NCBI RefSeq assembly: GCF_001984575.1
Contig: NZ_LZNS01000001.1
Span: 5,965,464 to 6,029,463 of the forward strand
Source: Streptomyces sp. MP131-18
GTDB taxonomy: Bacteria > Actinomycetota > Actinomycetes > Streptomycetales > Streptomycetaceae
DNA: 64,000 nucleotides
Reading direction: 5' to 3'
Of the stretch, positions 1 to 7,664 are shown in pieces. Every line of letters begins with the position of its first letter. Position 1 is the stretch's first letter. The position numbers and the translations under genes were made by a program. Below the pieces are notes generated by a model that was not told where the DNA came from, ran no database searches, and was given only the letters and a program-made list of their open reading frames with translations.

Positions 1-12
1 GAACACGAGCAA

Positions 13-1041
13 TCACGACCTCTCAGCAGGCGGAACCTCATCAAAGCCGGCAACGCCGACAGAACCAGCGGAGCCGATGGAGCCGGTGAAACGGTTGAGC
101 GGGCCGGGCAGGCGGGAGCCGAGCGGCGACATGCCGCCGTCGGCGCCGAGCCTGGCCAGCAGATCGAGGGCGAGGCGCCCGCGGCGCACGCGTTCCTTCG
201 CGGTGCTCAGGGTCACGTCGCGCAGGTGGGCCCCGAAGGGGTAGATGCCGGGCGCCTTGCTGAGGCCGAACTTGAGATAGATCGGCGCGCCGCGGCGGAT
301 CAACTCGGCGGCGTCGTACATCCGCACGTAGCCGCCGAGATCGTCCGGCGCCTCCAGGTAGAAGTCCAGGGGCACGCGGGTGACCCGGCGGATCTCCGTC
401 AGGTGCTCCAGCGTGAGGTCGGAGGGGATGTTGACGGAGTCGGCGCCGAGCCCCTCGTGAACGGTGACGGCCGCCGGGTTCACCGGGCCGATGAGGGCCG
501 AGACCTTGAACGTCGTCTCCGCGGGCAGCAGGCCCTGGTCCCGCAGCCGGTGCAGCACCCACAGCACGCCCTCGTCGGCCACCAGCAGGCAGCGGACGCC
601 GAGCGAGGCGGCGCGCAGCGCGTCCTCGACGCAGCCGGCCACCGCGCCGTGGCCGCGGGCGCGCAGGCCGCCGCCGCCCGAGGCGGTGCGGGTGGAGGCG
701 CCGATGTCCCAGGAGCCGCGCGGCCCGGTGAACAGGCACAGCTCCACGTTGGCCGCGGCGCACGCGTCGACCATCTCGGTGATCTCCGCGTCGGTGAGCA
801 TCCACACGCCGCTGCCCTGGCTGATGCGGTGGATGGGAACGTCGAGCCTGGCCGCCTCGGCCAGCACGGTGTGAAGGGCCTCCGGGCCTTCCACGGACGG
901 TATTTCGGTGCGCCAGCCGCCCCCGTCTGAGAAGGCGTGCGGCGATGCGTCGGCGGGGTCGGCCACCGGGGCTGCGTAGCCGAGCGATGCCAGGGCGGCC
1001 TGGCCCGGAAGGCGGGGATGGGCGGGGGCGGACTCAGACAC
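13..1041 (-). CDS. U32-peptidase-like TIM-barrel protein
   Basis: 342 aa, GTG start at 1041 with GGAG four bases upstream; the stop codon is just inside the window. The middle has the feel of the U32 peptidase / collagenase-like family: alternating beta/alpha segments, LGVRCLLVADEGVLWVL, and SVNIPSDLTLEHLTEIRR leading to a conserved DFYLEAPDDLGG stretch. No signal peptide or membrane segment, so cytoplasmic. U32 proteins act in RNA modification, ubiquinone hydroxylation or as putative proteases; which applies here cannot be told. The zinc dehydrogenase and enolase-superfamily genes lie just upstream on the same strand. A near copy of their operator lies before this start, so I infer co-regulation and a catabolic rather than proteolytic role. 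Confidence 0.6.
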   Translation of the reverse strand: MSESAPAHPRLPGQAALASLGYAAPVADPADASPHAFSDGGGWRTEIPSVEGPEALHTVLAEAARLDVPIHRISQGSGVWMLTDAEITEMVDACAAANVELCLFTGPRGSWDIGASTRTASGGGGLRARGHGAVAGCVEDALRAASLGVRCLLVADEGVLWVLHRLRDQGLLPAETTFKVSALIGPVNPAAVTVHEGLGADSVNIPSDLTLEHLTEIRRVTRVPLDFYLEAPDDLGGYVRMYDAAELIRRGAPIYLKFGLSKAPGIYPFGAHLRDVTLSTAKERVRRGRLALDLLARLGADGGMSPLGSRLPGPLNRFTGSIGSAGSVGVAGFDEVPPAERS

Positions 1042-1062
1042 GGTGCTCCAGTGTTCGCGGTG

Positions 1063-1080
1063 GTTCGGAATTTCGTACGC
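1063..1080. promoter_or_regulatory. Operator-like palindrome before the U32-like gene
   Basis: GTTCGGAATTTCG at 1063-1075 contains the near-palindrome CGGAATTTCG, followed by a second GTTCG at 1082-1086. The same GTTCG-AATTTCG pattern occurs upstream of the enolase-superfamily gene at 3306-3318. It lies in the 64-bp gap between the dehydrogenase stop and the U32-like start, where an operator for a separate promoter would sit. The binding protein is not in this window; palindromes of this form are typical of IclR or GntR family regulators. Confidence 0.5.
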
Positions 1081-1105
1081 GGTTCGGATCGTTGAGGTCG
1101 GCGCC

Positions 1106-2125
1106 CTAGGGCTCCAGCAGGACCTTGCCCACTTCGGGGTCGCCGCTACCGACGAGCTCGACGGCTTCCCCGAACGATTCGAGGGGAAGCCGGTGCGTGA
1201 TCAGCGGGGCCGGTCGCAGCAGGCCCGCGGCGAAGGCGCGCGTCGCGTAGGCCCAGGCGGCGGGCGGGGCCCCGAACACGCTCGCCACGGTGAGCTGGCT
1301 GACCGACAGGTGGACGGCGTCGATGCCGTGGGCGCCCGGCGCGGGCAGGCCCGTCAGCACCACCCGCCCGCCGCGGCGGGCGAGCAGGCAGGCGTCGCGC
1401 GCGGTGCCGGGCGCGCCGGCGGTCTCCACCACCAGGTCGAACCGGCCGTGCAGCTCCGCGGCCTCCGCCGGGGTCGCGGCCCGGTCCGCGCCGAACGTAC
1501 GGGCCTGCTCGCCCGGCCGGTCCCTGGGGTCGACGGCGACCAGTTCGGCCGGGGAGGAGGCGGCCAGCAGCTGGACGGCGAGCAGGCCGAGCGTGCCCGC
1601 GCCCACCACCGCCACCCGCTCCGCGGGCCGCGGCGCGGCGCGCAGGACGGCCGCCGCGACCACCGCGGCGGGCTCCAGGAGGGCCGCGGCGGTCAGGTCG
1701 GCGTCGTCGGGCAGCAGGTGCAGCAGCCGCGCAGGCAGCACGAGGTGGTCGGCGAACGCGCCGGGCCGGGTGAAGCCGGTCTCCTCGTAGCCCGCGGTGC
1801 ACAGACTCGTCTCGCCGGAACGGCAGCGCGCGCAGACCTGGCAGGCGCGGAATCCCTCGCCGACGGTCCGCGCGCCCACCAGCGCCGGGTCGGTGCCGGG
1901 CCCGACGGCCTCGACCGTTCCCGACCACTCGTGCCCGGGCACCACGGGGTAGCGCACGTAGCCGTCCGCCCGGGTGCCCTCGTACACCTCGCGGTCGCTC
2001 GCGCACACCCCGGCCGCGTGCACGGCCACCCGCACCTCGCCGGGGCCCGGCTCCGGCGGGTGGTCCGCCGTCGCCAGCCGGTGCCGCCGCGGCGCCTCGA
2101 CGATGACGCTGCGCCCGGTCGTCAT
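1106..2125 (-). CDS. Zinc-dependent medium-chain alcohol/polyol dehydrogenase
   Basis: 339 aa. The ATG at 2125 overlaps the TGA of the upstream dehydratase in an ATGA quartet, which fixes this start over longer in-frame ones and shows translational coupling. Domain order is that of zinc MDR dehydrogenases: an N-terminal GroES-like catalytic domain with the catalytic-zinc Cys (AGVCASD) and the GHE box (VVPGHEWSG), four structural-zinc cysteines (CQVCARCRSGETSLC), and a Rossmann nucleotide-binding motif (VVGAGTLGLLAV). The family oxidises alcohols, polyols or sugar acids with NAD(P). Pairing with an enolase-superfamily dehydratase suggests a sugar or sugar-acid pathway, but the substrate is not evident. 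Confidence 0.85.
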   Translation of the reverse strand: MTTGRSVIVEAPRRHRLATADHPPEPGPGEVRVAVHAAGVCASDREVYEGTRADGYVRYPVVPGHEWSGTVEAVGPGTDPALVGARTVGEGFRACQVCARCRSGETSLCTAGYEETGFTRPGAFADHLVLPARLLHLLPDDADLTAAALLEPAAVVAAAVLRAAPRPAERVAVVGAGTLGLLAVQLLAASSPAELVAVDPRDRPGEQARTFGADRAATPAEAAELHGRFDLVVETAGAPGTARDACLLARRGGRVVLTGLPAPGAHGIDAVHLSVSQLTVASVFGAPPAAWAYATRAFAAGLLRPAPLITHRLPLESFGEAVELVGSGDPEVGKVLLEP

Positions 2126-3288
2126 CGTTTGGCCTGCCCGTCCCGCTTGTGCCAGTCCTCGGCCCACAGGTCGAAGCGCGCCTGCTGCTGCGGGAACTCG
2201 GCCGCCGCCTCGGTGTCGAGCTCCACGCCGAGTCCCGGCGCCTCGGAGAGCGTGAAGTAGCCGTCGACGACCTGCGGGGCGTTCTTGACGACCTTCTTGA
2301 TCTCGGCGTCGGCGAAGTCGTTGAAGTGTTCGAGAATCTTGAAGTTGGGCGTGCAGCCCGCCAGCTGGAGGCTGGCCGCGGTGAGCACAGAACCGCCTAC
2401 GTTGTGCGGCGCCATCAGGACGTAGTGGGTCTCCGCGGTGGCCGCGAGTTTGCGCATCTCGCCGATGCCGCCGAGATGGCCGAGGTCGGGCTGGATGATG
2501 TCGACGGCCTGCGACTCGAACAGCTCGCGGAACTCGATGCGGTCGTGGATGCGTTCACCGGTGGCGATGGGCAGTGTCGTCTTCTCCGCCACCTTGGCCA
2601 GCGCCTTCAGGTTCTCCGGCGGCACCGGCTCCTCCAGCCAGGAGGGCGCGAACGGCTCCAGCTCCCTGGCCAGCCGGATCGCCGTCGCGGGGGAGAAGCG
2701 GCCGTGCATCTCCAGCAGCAGCTCGGCCTCGGGGCCTATCGCGTCGCGGACGGCCTCCACCAGCGACAGCGAACGGACCGTCTCGGCGTGGTCCAGCTCG
2801 AAGCTGCCGGTGCCGAACGGGTCGAGCTTCAGCGCCCGGTAGCCGCGCTCGACGACGGTCTGCGCCGCCTTGTGGAACGCCTCGGGGGTGCGCTCGACGG
2901 TGTACCAGCCGTTCGCGTACGCCTTGACCCGGTTGTCCGAGACGTCGGCCCGGCCGCCGAGCAGCTGCCACACCGGCACGCCCAGGGCCTTGCCCTTGAT
3001 GTCCCAGCAGGCCATCTCGACGCAGGCGATGCCGGACATGACGATCTCCCCGGCCCGCCCGTAGTCGCCGTACTTCATGCGGCGCACCAGGTCCTCGACG
3101 GCGAACGGGTCGGACCCGGCGATGTGGTTGACCTCCGCCTCCCTGAGGTAGCCGATCAGGGCGTCCGTGCGGCCGAGCATGCGGGTCTCCCCGACTCCGG
3201 TCAGCCCCTCGTCGGTGTGGACCTGGACGTAGGTGAGGTTCCGCCAGGGCGTTCCGACGACATGCGTACTGATTCCGGTGATGCGCAC
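2122..3288 (-). CDS. Mandelate racemase / galactonate-dehydratase-like enzyme
   Basis: 388 aa enolase-superfamily protein. The N-terminal capping domain is followed by a TIM barrel carrying the expected ligands: LKLDPFG, ELLLEMHGR (Glu plus His as in galactonate dehydratases), WLEEP, TGERI, DIIQPDLGHLGG and the second-base His in MAPHNVGG. The family abstracts the proton alpha to a carboxylate; the EMHGR plus PHN pattern points to acid-sugar dehydration. A TTG start nine bases upstream is possible, but GGAGGT abuts that TTG and sits eight bases before the GTG at 3288, so I choose the GTG. First gene of a coupled pair with the zinc dehydrogenase; a palindromic operator lies directly upstream. 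Confidence 0.8.
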   Translation of the reverse strand: MRITGISTHVVGTPWRNLTYVQVHTDEGLTGVGETRMLGRTDALIGYLREAEVNHIAGSDPFAVEDLVRRMKYGDYGRAGEIVMSGIACVEMACWDIKGKALGVPVWQLLGGRADVSDNRVKAYANGWYTVERTPEAFHKAAQTVVERGYRALKLDPFGTGSFELDHAETVRSLSLVEAVRDAIGPEAELLLEMHGRFSPATAIRLARELEPFAPSWLEEPVPPENLKALAKVAEKTTLPIATGERIHDRIEFRELFESQAVDIIQPDLGHLGGIGEMRKLAATAETHYVLMAPHNVGGSVLTAASLQLAGCTPNFKILEHFNDFADAEIKKVVKNAPQVVDGYFTLSEAPGLGVELDTEAAAEFPQQQARFDLWAEDWHKRDGQAKR

Positions 3289-3305
3289 GGGAGTCAACCT
3301 CCGCT

Positions 3306-3345
3306 GTTCGAAATTTCGTCAACCGTTCGAAATGCTGACGAGAAC
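3306..3345. promoter_or_regulatory. Palindromic operator upstream of the dehydratase operon
   Basis: CGAAATTTCG at 3309-3318 is a perfect 10-bp palindrome, extended to GTTCGAAATTTCGTCAAC. A second partial copy, GTTCGAAATGC, follows at 3325-3335. It lies 18 bases before the chosen start codon, where bound protein would block transcription or initiation. The similar site at 1063 suggests one regulator for the two units. Confidence 0.55.
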
Positions 3346-3431
3346 GTAATGAGCGGGTGCGTGACCTGTCAATGGTTACGCCCCGCCCCACGGCTTGGGA
3401 ACCCCGCGTACCCGGGTGGCCGGGACAGGAC

Positions 3432-4337
3432 CTAGCCCTGCATCGTGACCTGCTCGTAGGCCAGTGCCGCGAGCGTCGACTGGCCCTCCCGGCTCGGGTG
3501 GAACCAGTCCCAGTCGCTCAGGTGGTGGGAGGTGAAGTCGAAGTCGAAGACAGCACCTCCGTCGTACCGGCACAGCACATCCGCGTTGCACACCTCGGCC
3601 AGCACCTCGTTGTACTCCTGCACCCGCGTGCGCACCGCCTCGCGGCGCTCCTCCGCGGCGGCCGAATCGTCGCCCGCGTCGCCGAGCATCGAGGGGCAGA
3701 TACTGGCCATCTGCCACACCGAGCGCGCCAGCATCGAGTCGCTGCCCTCCGACCACAGCTGCATCAGGTCCGGCACGCTGGAGACGTACACCTGCGACTG
3801 CGGCAACTGGCCGCGGATGATGTCCACCGTCTCGGTGAAGTACGCGCGGAAATCCGCGACCGGCGTCATCGACTCCACGTCCGGCGCACAGGCGTCGTTC
3901 CCGCCGATCATCACGGTCACCAGCGCCGGCTCGTGGGCGACGGCCTCCCGCGCCTGGGCCGGCAGATCGGCCGCCTGCGCGCCGGACTCCGCCAGGTTCC
4001 ACGAGCGCTCCGCCACCGACGCCTCGTCGCCCAGTAACTGCTGCGCGAGGCTGGCCATCCCGCTGTCGGTCCCGGTGGCCCACGAGACCTCGGGGCAGTC
4101 GGACAGCAGCGAACAGGCGTCGAAGGCGCGGGTGATGGAGTCGCCGATGGCCGCCAGGGACTGAGGGCTGGTGTTCCACTGCGGCGCCGGTGCCGGCTCC
4201 GCGCCGCTCCCGGCGGGTGCGCCGCGGTCGGTGTCCTCGGAGCCGTCCTGGCCGCCGGAGGTGCACCCCGCCAGCAGTAGGGCGGCGGCGACGGGCAGGG
4301 CGAGCGCGCGGCGGCGCGCGCGGCGGCGGGGCGGCAT
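3432..4337 (-). CDS. SGNH/GDSL hydrolase lipoprotein
   Basis: 301 aa. ATG at 4337 is preceded by GAGGAG at good spacing. An arginine-rich n-region and hydrophobic stretch end in the lipobox LLLAGC (Cys about residue 23), so the protein is exported and lipid-anchored. The mature part has the SGNH blocks: block I GDSIT (nucleophile Ser), block III GGND, and block V DWDWFHPSREG with the catalytic Asp and His. The family hydrolyses acyl or acetyl esters of lipids or polysaccharides; the substrate is unknown. It is divergent from the DUF3145 gene across a 243-bp gap and convergent with nothing close, so it is probably a single-gene unit. Confidence 0.85.
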   Translation of the reverse strand: MPPRRRARRRALALPVAAALLLAGCTSGGQDGSEDTDRGAPAGSGAEPAPAPQWNTSPQSLAAIGDSITRAFDACSLLSDCPEVSWATGTDSGMASLAQQLLGDEASVAERSWNLAESGAQAADLPAQAREAVAHEPALVTVMIGGNDACAPDVESMTPVADFRAYFTETVDIIRGQLPQSQVYVSSVPDLMQLWSEGSDSMLARSVWQMASICPSMLGDAGDDSAAAEERREAVRTRVQEYNEVLAEVCNADVLCRYDGGAVFDFDFTSHHLSDWDWFHPSREGQSTLAALAYEQVTMQG

Positions 4338-4580
4338 GCGGACTCCTCGTGTTCTGGGTGACGTCCTTGTGGTGGCGGAGCGGGGCGGTAGCTTGGGTCC
4401 TGGCAGGGGCGGCGCCCGACGTGCGCCCACATCAAGAGTAGAAGATGACCGCACGTCACACGCTGTCCAGTTTGCCGAGATATGGCGTGAATGCTGTTTA
4501 CTGTTCGTGCGCGACGTCGGGGTCATCGGGGGCGCCTTGAGGATCGCGGTGGGCGCAGGCTGGGAAGAGTGGAGGTCCCG

Positions 4581-5075
4581 ATGACGACACGCGGTGTTCT
4601 GTATGTGCACTCCGCCCCGCGCGCACTGTGTCCGCACATCGAATGGGCCGTGGCCGGAGTCCTCGGCGCCCGCGTCAGTCTGGACTGGACCAGACAGCCG
4701 GCGTCGCCCGGCACCTGGCGGGCCGAGCTGTCCTGGCAGGGGGAGGCCGCCGCCGCCTCCAAGCTGGCCTCCGCGCTGCGCGGCTGGCACCTGCTGCGTT
4801 TCGAGGTCACCGCCGACCCGTCGGCCGCGGCCGAGGGCGAACGGTACAGCTGCACCCCGGAGCTGGGGATCTACCACGCGGTGACCGGAGTCCACGGCGA
4901 CATCATGATCCCCGAGGACCGGCTGCGCGCCGCCGCCGCCCGGGCCGAGACCGGGGAGAGCGACCTGGCGGCCGAGATCGCCCGGCTGCTCGGCAAGCCC
5001 TGGGACGACGAGCTGGAGCCCTTCCGGCACGCGGGGGACGGCGCGCCGGTCCGCTGGCTTCACCAAGTGGTCTGA
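4581..5075 (+). CDS. DUF3145 protein
   Basis: 164 aa, ATG at 4581 preceded by GGAGGT six bases upstream. It starts MTTRGVLYVHSAPRALCPHIEW, typical of the actinobacterial DUF3145 family, small cytoplasmic proteins of unknown function usually found beside the fabD-fabH-acpP-fabF locus. Here that neighbour is separated from it by three inserted genes (5098-7565). No catalytic motif is visible. Conserved linkage with the fatty acid synthase operon is the only functional hint. Confidence 0.85.
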   Translation: MTTRGVLYVHSAPRALCPHIEWAVAGVLGARVSLDWTRQPASPGTWRAELSWQGEAAAASKLASALRGWHLLRFEVTADPSAAAEGERYSCTPELGIYHAVTGVHGDIMIPEDRLRAAAARAETGESDLAAEIARLLGKPWDDELEPFRHAGDGAPVRWLHQVV

Positions 5076-5097
5076 CAGAGCTGATCAGGGGGCAGAC

Positions 5098-5967
5098 ATG
5101 ACCTCGGTGGCAGTGCTCGGTACGGGCATCATGGGCGCCGCCATGGCCCGCAACCTCTGCGGCGCCGGGCTCGACGTCCGCGTGTGGAACCGCACCAGGG
5201 CCAAGGCCGAGCCGCTGGCCGAAGCGGGCGCCCGCGTCGCCGACGACCCGGCGGGTGCCGTGGACGGCGCCGACCTCGTGCTGACGGTGCTCCACGACAG
5301 CGCCGCCACGCTGGCCGCCGTGCACGCCGCCGCTCCCGCGCTCACCGCGGGCACCGTGTGGCTCCAGTGCACGACCGCGGGGCTCGAAGGACTGCCGCCG
5401 CTGGCCGGGTTCGCGGCCGAGCGCGGCCTGCTGTTCGTCGACGCCCCCGTGCTCGGCACCCGCGGCCCGGCCGAGGCCGGGCAGCTCACCGTCCTCGCCG
5501 CCGGACCCGAGGCGGCCCGCGGCCCCGCCGCGCCCGCGTTGGACGCCGTCGGGGCGCGCACCGTCTGGGTCGGCGAGGAGCCGGGCGCGGCCACCCGGCT
5601 GAAGCTGGTCTGCAACAGCTGGGTGCTCGCCCTCACCCACGGCACCGCCGAGGCCCTCGCCCTCGCGGCGGGACTCGGGGTCGACCCGCAGGACTTCCTG
5701 GACACGATCGAAAGCGGCCCGCTGGACAACGGATACCTGCGGGTCAAGGCGGCGGCCATCCGTTCCGGCGACCTCGACCCGAGCTTCGCCGTGGACACCG
5801 CGGAGAAGGACGCCCGCCTCATCGTCGCCGCGGGCGACGCCGCCGGCGTCCGCCTCGACGTCGCGGCCGCGGGCGCCGAGCGCCTGCGGCGCGCCTCCGA
5901 GCTGGGCCGCGGCGGCCAGGACATGGCCGCCTCCTACTGGGCCAGCTTCCCGCCGGACGCCGGCTGA
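5098..5967 (+). CDS. 3-hydroxyisobutyrate-dehydrogenase-like NAD(P) oxidoreductase
   Basis: 289 aa, start 23 bases after the DUF3145 stop, so probably co-transcribed. The N-terminal Rossmann motif GTGIMGAAMARNL starts the protein; the substrate-binding TTAG segment and the catalytic lysine region (RLKLVCNSW) follow, then an all-helical C-terminal domain. This is the beta-hydroxyacid dehydrogenase family (3-hydroxyisobutyrate, tartronate semialdehyde or imine reductase-type enzymes). The lysine favours a hydroxyacid dehydrogenase over an imine reductase. Its 3' end overlaps the convergent TetR gene by 34 bp. A role in valine or branched-chain precursor metabolism near fatty acid synthesis is attractive but unproven. 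Confidence 0.8.
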   Translation: MTSVAVLGTGIMGAAMARNLCGAGLDVRVWNRTRAKAEPLAEAGARVADDPAGAVDGADLVLTVLHDSAATLAAVHAAAPALTAGTVWLQCTTAGLEGLPPLAGFAAERGLLFVDAPVLGTRGPAEAGQLTVLAAGPEAARGPAAPALDAVGARTVWVGEEPGAATRLKLVCNSWVLALTHGTAEALALAAGLGVDPQDFLDTIESGPLDNGYLRVKAAAIRSGDLDPSFAVDTAEKDARLIVAAGDAAGVRLDVAAAGAERLRRASELGRGGQDMAASYWASFPPDAG

Positions 5968-6587
5968 GCGGGGCGGGCGGCCGGTCCTTCCCGGGGGAGC
6001 AGGCGGGCGACCGCCGTGGTGGCGCGGGTGGTCGCGGCGTGGTCGCCGTGCAGCTGGATCGCGTGGTTGAGGCTCATCATCACCCCGTACAGCTCGAAGA
6101 CCAGCTGCGCCGGGTCCGTTCCCCGCGGCAGGCCGCCGTTCGCCACGGCGGTGCGGACCTCGGCCGTCAGCCGCCGGTTCCACGCGTGGAACTGCCGCTG
6201 GAGCAGGGCCCGCACCGGACCGCTGCGGCCGTCCTGCTCGAAGGTGGAGCTGACGAACAGGCACCCGCCGGGGAACACCCCGCGGGTGAGGTAGGAGATC
6301 CACGCGTCGCACACCGCGCGCAGCCGCGGCAGACCGGGTGCGGCGCCCGCGGCCGGCCGCCAGACCTCCGCGTTGAAGATGACCGCGGCCCGCTCGAGCG
6401 CGGCGAGCTGGAGGGCCTGCTTGGTGCCGAAGTGCCCCAGCAGGCCGGACTTGCTGATGCCGAGCCCCGCGGCGAGGCGGCCGATCGTGAGCCCTTCGAG
6501 CCCCTCCACGGAAGCGAGGTCGAGTCCGCGTTCGATGATGCGCTCGCGCGTGCGGGCCGCCTCCGCGGCGGAGTGACGGGGACTCAT
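5934..6587 (-). CDS. TetR-family repressor next to the second KAS III
   Basis: 217 aa. The N-terminal helix-turn-helix (GLTIGRLAAGLGISKSGLLGHF) is a classic TetR domain. The C-terminal part contains FPGGCLFVSSTFE, a TetR_C motif seen in YcdC/AcrR-like regulators. Start ATG 6587. It is divergent from the KAS III gene across 45 bp holding a perfect ACCGATCGGT palindrome with a -10 box on each side, so it should repress both itself and the KAS III gene. An acyl-CoA or fatty-acid-like ligand would fit the target. Confidence 0.85.
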   Translation of the reverse strand: MSPRHSAAEAARTRERIIERGLDLASVEGLEGLTIGRLAAGLGISKSGLLGHFGTKQALQLAALERAAVIFNAEVWRPAAGAAPGLPRLRAVCDAWISYLTRGVFPGGCLFVSSTFEQDGRSGPVRALLQRQFHAWNRRLTAEVRTAVANGGLPRGTDPAQLVFELYGVMMSLNHAIQLHGDHAATTRATTAVARLLPREGPAARPAQPASGGKLAQ

Positions 6588-6594
6588 GCCATTC

Positions 6595-6626
6595 ACTATA
6601 GAGTCCGACCGATCGGTAGCTATATT
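6595..6626. promoter_or_regulatory. Divergent TetR promoters with central operator
   Basis: The perfect palindrome ACCGATCGGT at 6608-6617 sits between two opposing -10 boxes: TATAGT (reverse strand, 6600-6595) for the tetR gene and TATATT (6621-6626) for the KAS III gene. With initiation about seven bases after TATATT, the KAS III mRNA would begin at its ATG (6633) and be leaderless. One bound dimer would block both promoters. Confidence 0.65.
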
Positions 6627-6632
6627 GCTTTC

Positions 6633-7565
6633 ATGACGCGAATCTCCGCTCTCGGCCACCATCAGCCGGAGCACGTGATGACCAACGAGGATCTGACGCG
6701 GCTGGTCGACACCAGCGACGAGTGGATCGTCCGGCGCACCGGCATTTCCGCTCGCCGCATCGCCCGCGATGAGTCGGTCACGGATCTGGCGGCGGCCGCG
6801 GCGGGCAAGGCCCTGGCCGGGTCCGGGACCGACCCCGCGGCCATCGGGCAGGTGATCGTCGCGACGTGCAGCGCCATCGACCGGGTGCCGTCCATCGCCG
6901 CCCAGGTCGCCGGCCGCCTCGGCATACCGGACGCCGTCGCCTTCGACCTCAACAACGGCTGCGCCGGGTTCACCACCGCCCTGGCCACCGCCGACCACAC
7001 CGTCCGGGCCGGCGCGGCCAGGCACGCCCTCGTCATCGGCGCCGAGAAGATGTCCGACGTCACCGACTGGAGCGACCGCACCAGCTGCGTGCTGCTCGGC
7101 GACGGCGCGGGCGCGGCCGTCGTCAGCGCGGGCGAGGCGGACGGCATCGGCCCGGTGGTGTGGGGGTCCGACCCGGCCAGGCGGGATGCGGTGCGGATGC
7201 GGGACGCCTGGCAGCCGCGGTTCGCGCAGGACGGGCAGAGCGTCTTCCGCTGGGCCACCACGGAGCTGGCCCCGTTCGCCCGCGAGGCGTGCGAACGGGC
7301 CGGGATCGGCACGCACGACCTGGCCGGGATCGTCACCCACCAGGCGAACCTGCGGATCATCGAGGCCCTGGTCCGCCAGCTGGACGCCCCGCAGGCGGTC
7401 GTCGCGCAGGACGTGGTGGAGTCGGGGAACACCTCGGCCGCGTCCGTTCCGCTGGCCCTGGCCAAGCTCGTGGAACGCCGTGCCGTCCCGGCGGGCGCCC
7501 CGGTGCTCCTCTTCGCGTTCGGCGGTGGCCTCTCCTGGGCCGGGCAGGTCGTGCGCTGCCCCTGA
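6633..7565 (+). CDS. Second 3-oxoacyl-ACP synthase III (KAS III) homologue
   Basis: 310 aa, about 20 aa shorter than the fabH product in the same window. The triad is complete: Cys110 in NNGCAGF, His236 in HQANLRII and Asn266 in SGNTSAAS, so decarboxylative Claisen condensation of an acyl-CoA with a malonyl-thioester is possible. It differs from FabH in the acyl pocket (LNNGCAGF in place of ISAACAGFGYG) and is controlled by its own TetR, while the housekeeping copy is in the fab operon. It may supply an alternative starter unit or act in a secondary pathway. Confidence 0.85.
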   Translation: MTRISALGHHQPEHVMTNEDLTRLVDTSDEWIVRRTGISARRIARDESVTDLAAAAAGKALAGSGTDPAAIGQVIVATCSAIDRVPSIAAQVAGRLGIPDAVAFDLNNGCAGFTTALATADHTVRAGAARHALVIGAEKMSDVTDWSDRTSCVLLGDGAGAAVVSAGEADGIGPVVWGSDPARRDAVRMRDAWQPRFAQDGQSVFRWATTELAPFAREACERAGIGTHDLAGIVTHQANLRIIEALVRQLDAPQAVVAQDVVESGNTSAASVPLALAKLVERRAVPAGAPVLLFAFGGGLSWAGQVVRCP

Positions 7566-7582
7566 ACCCGTAGCACGGCGAA

Positions 7583-7625
7583 GGCCCGCCCCGGCGCGGA
7601 CACGGAGGAGAGCCGGGCGCGGGCC
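7583..7625. terminator. Bidirectional hairpin between KAS III and fabF
   Basis: GGCCCGCCCCGGC pairs with GCCGGGCGCGGGCC (one-base bulge) around a roughly 15-base loop. It lies between the convergent ends of the KAS III gene (7565) and fabF (7665), the right place for a shared terminator. There is no T-tract, as is usual in Streptomyces. Confidence 0.5.
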
Positions 7626-7664
7626 GCGGGTGCCGCCCGGCGCTGCCGGTGCCGCCCGTGTGCG

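Noticed and set aside
5184..7565. Continuous open frame spanning the HIBADH, TetR and KAS III region
   Set aside because: Arg/Pro-rich frame-shift reading across three supported genes; the true KAS III is its final part only.
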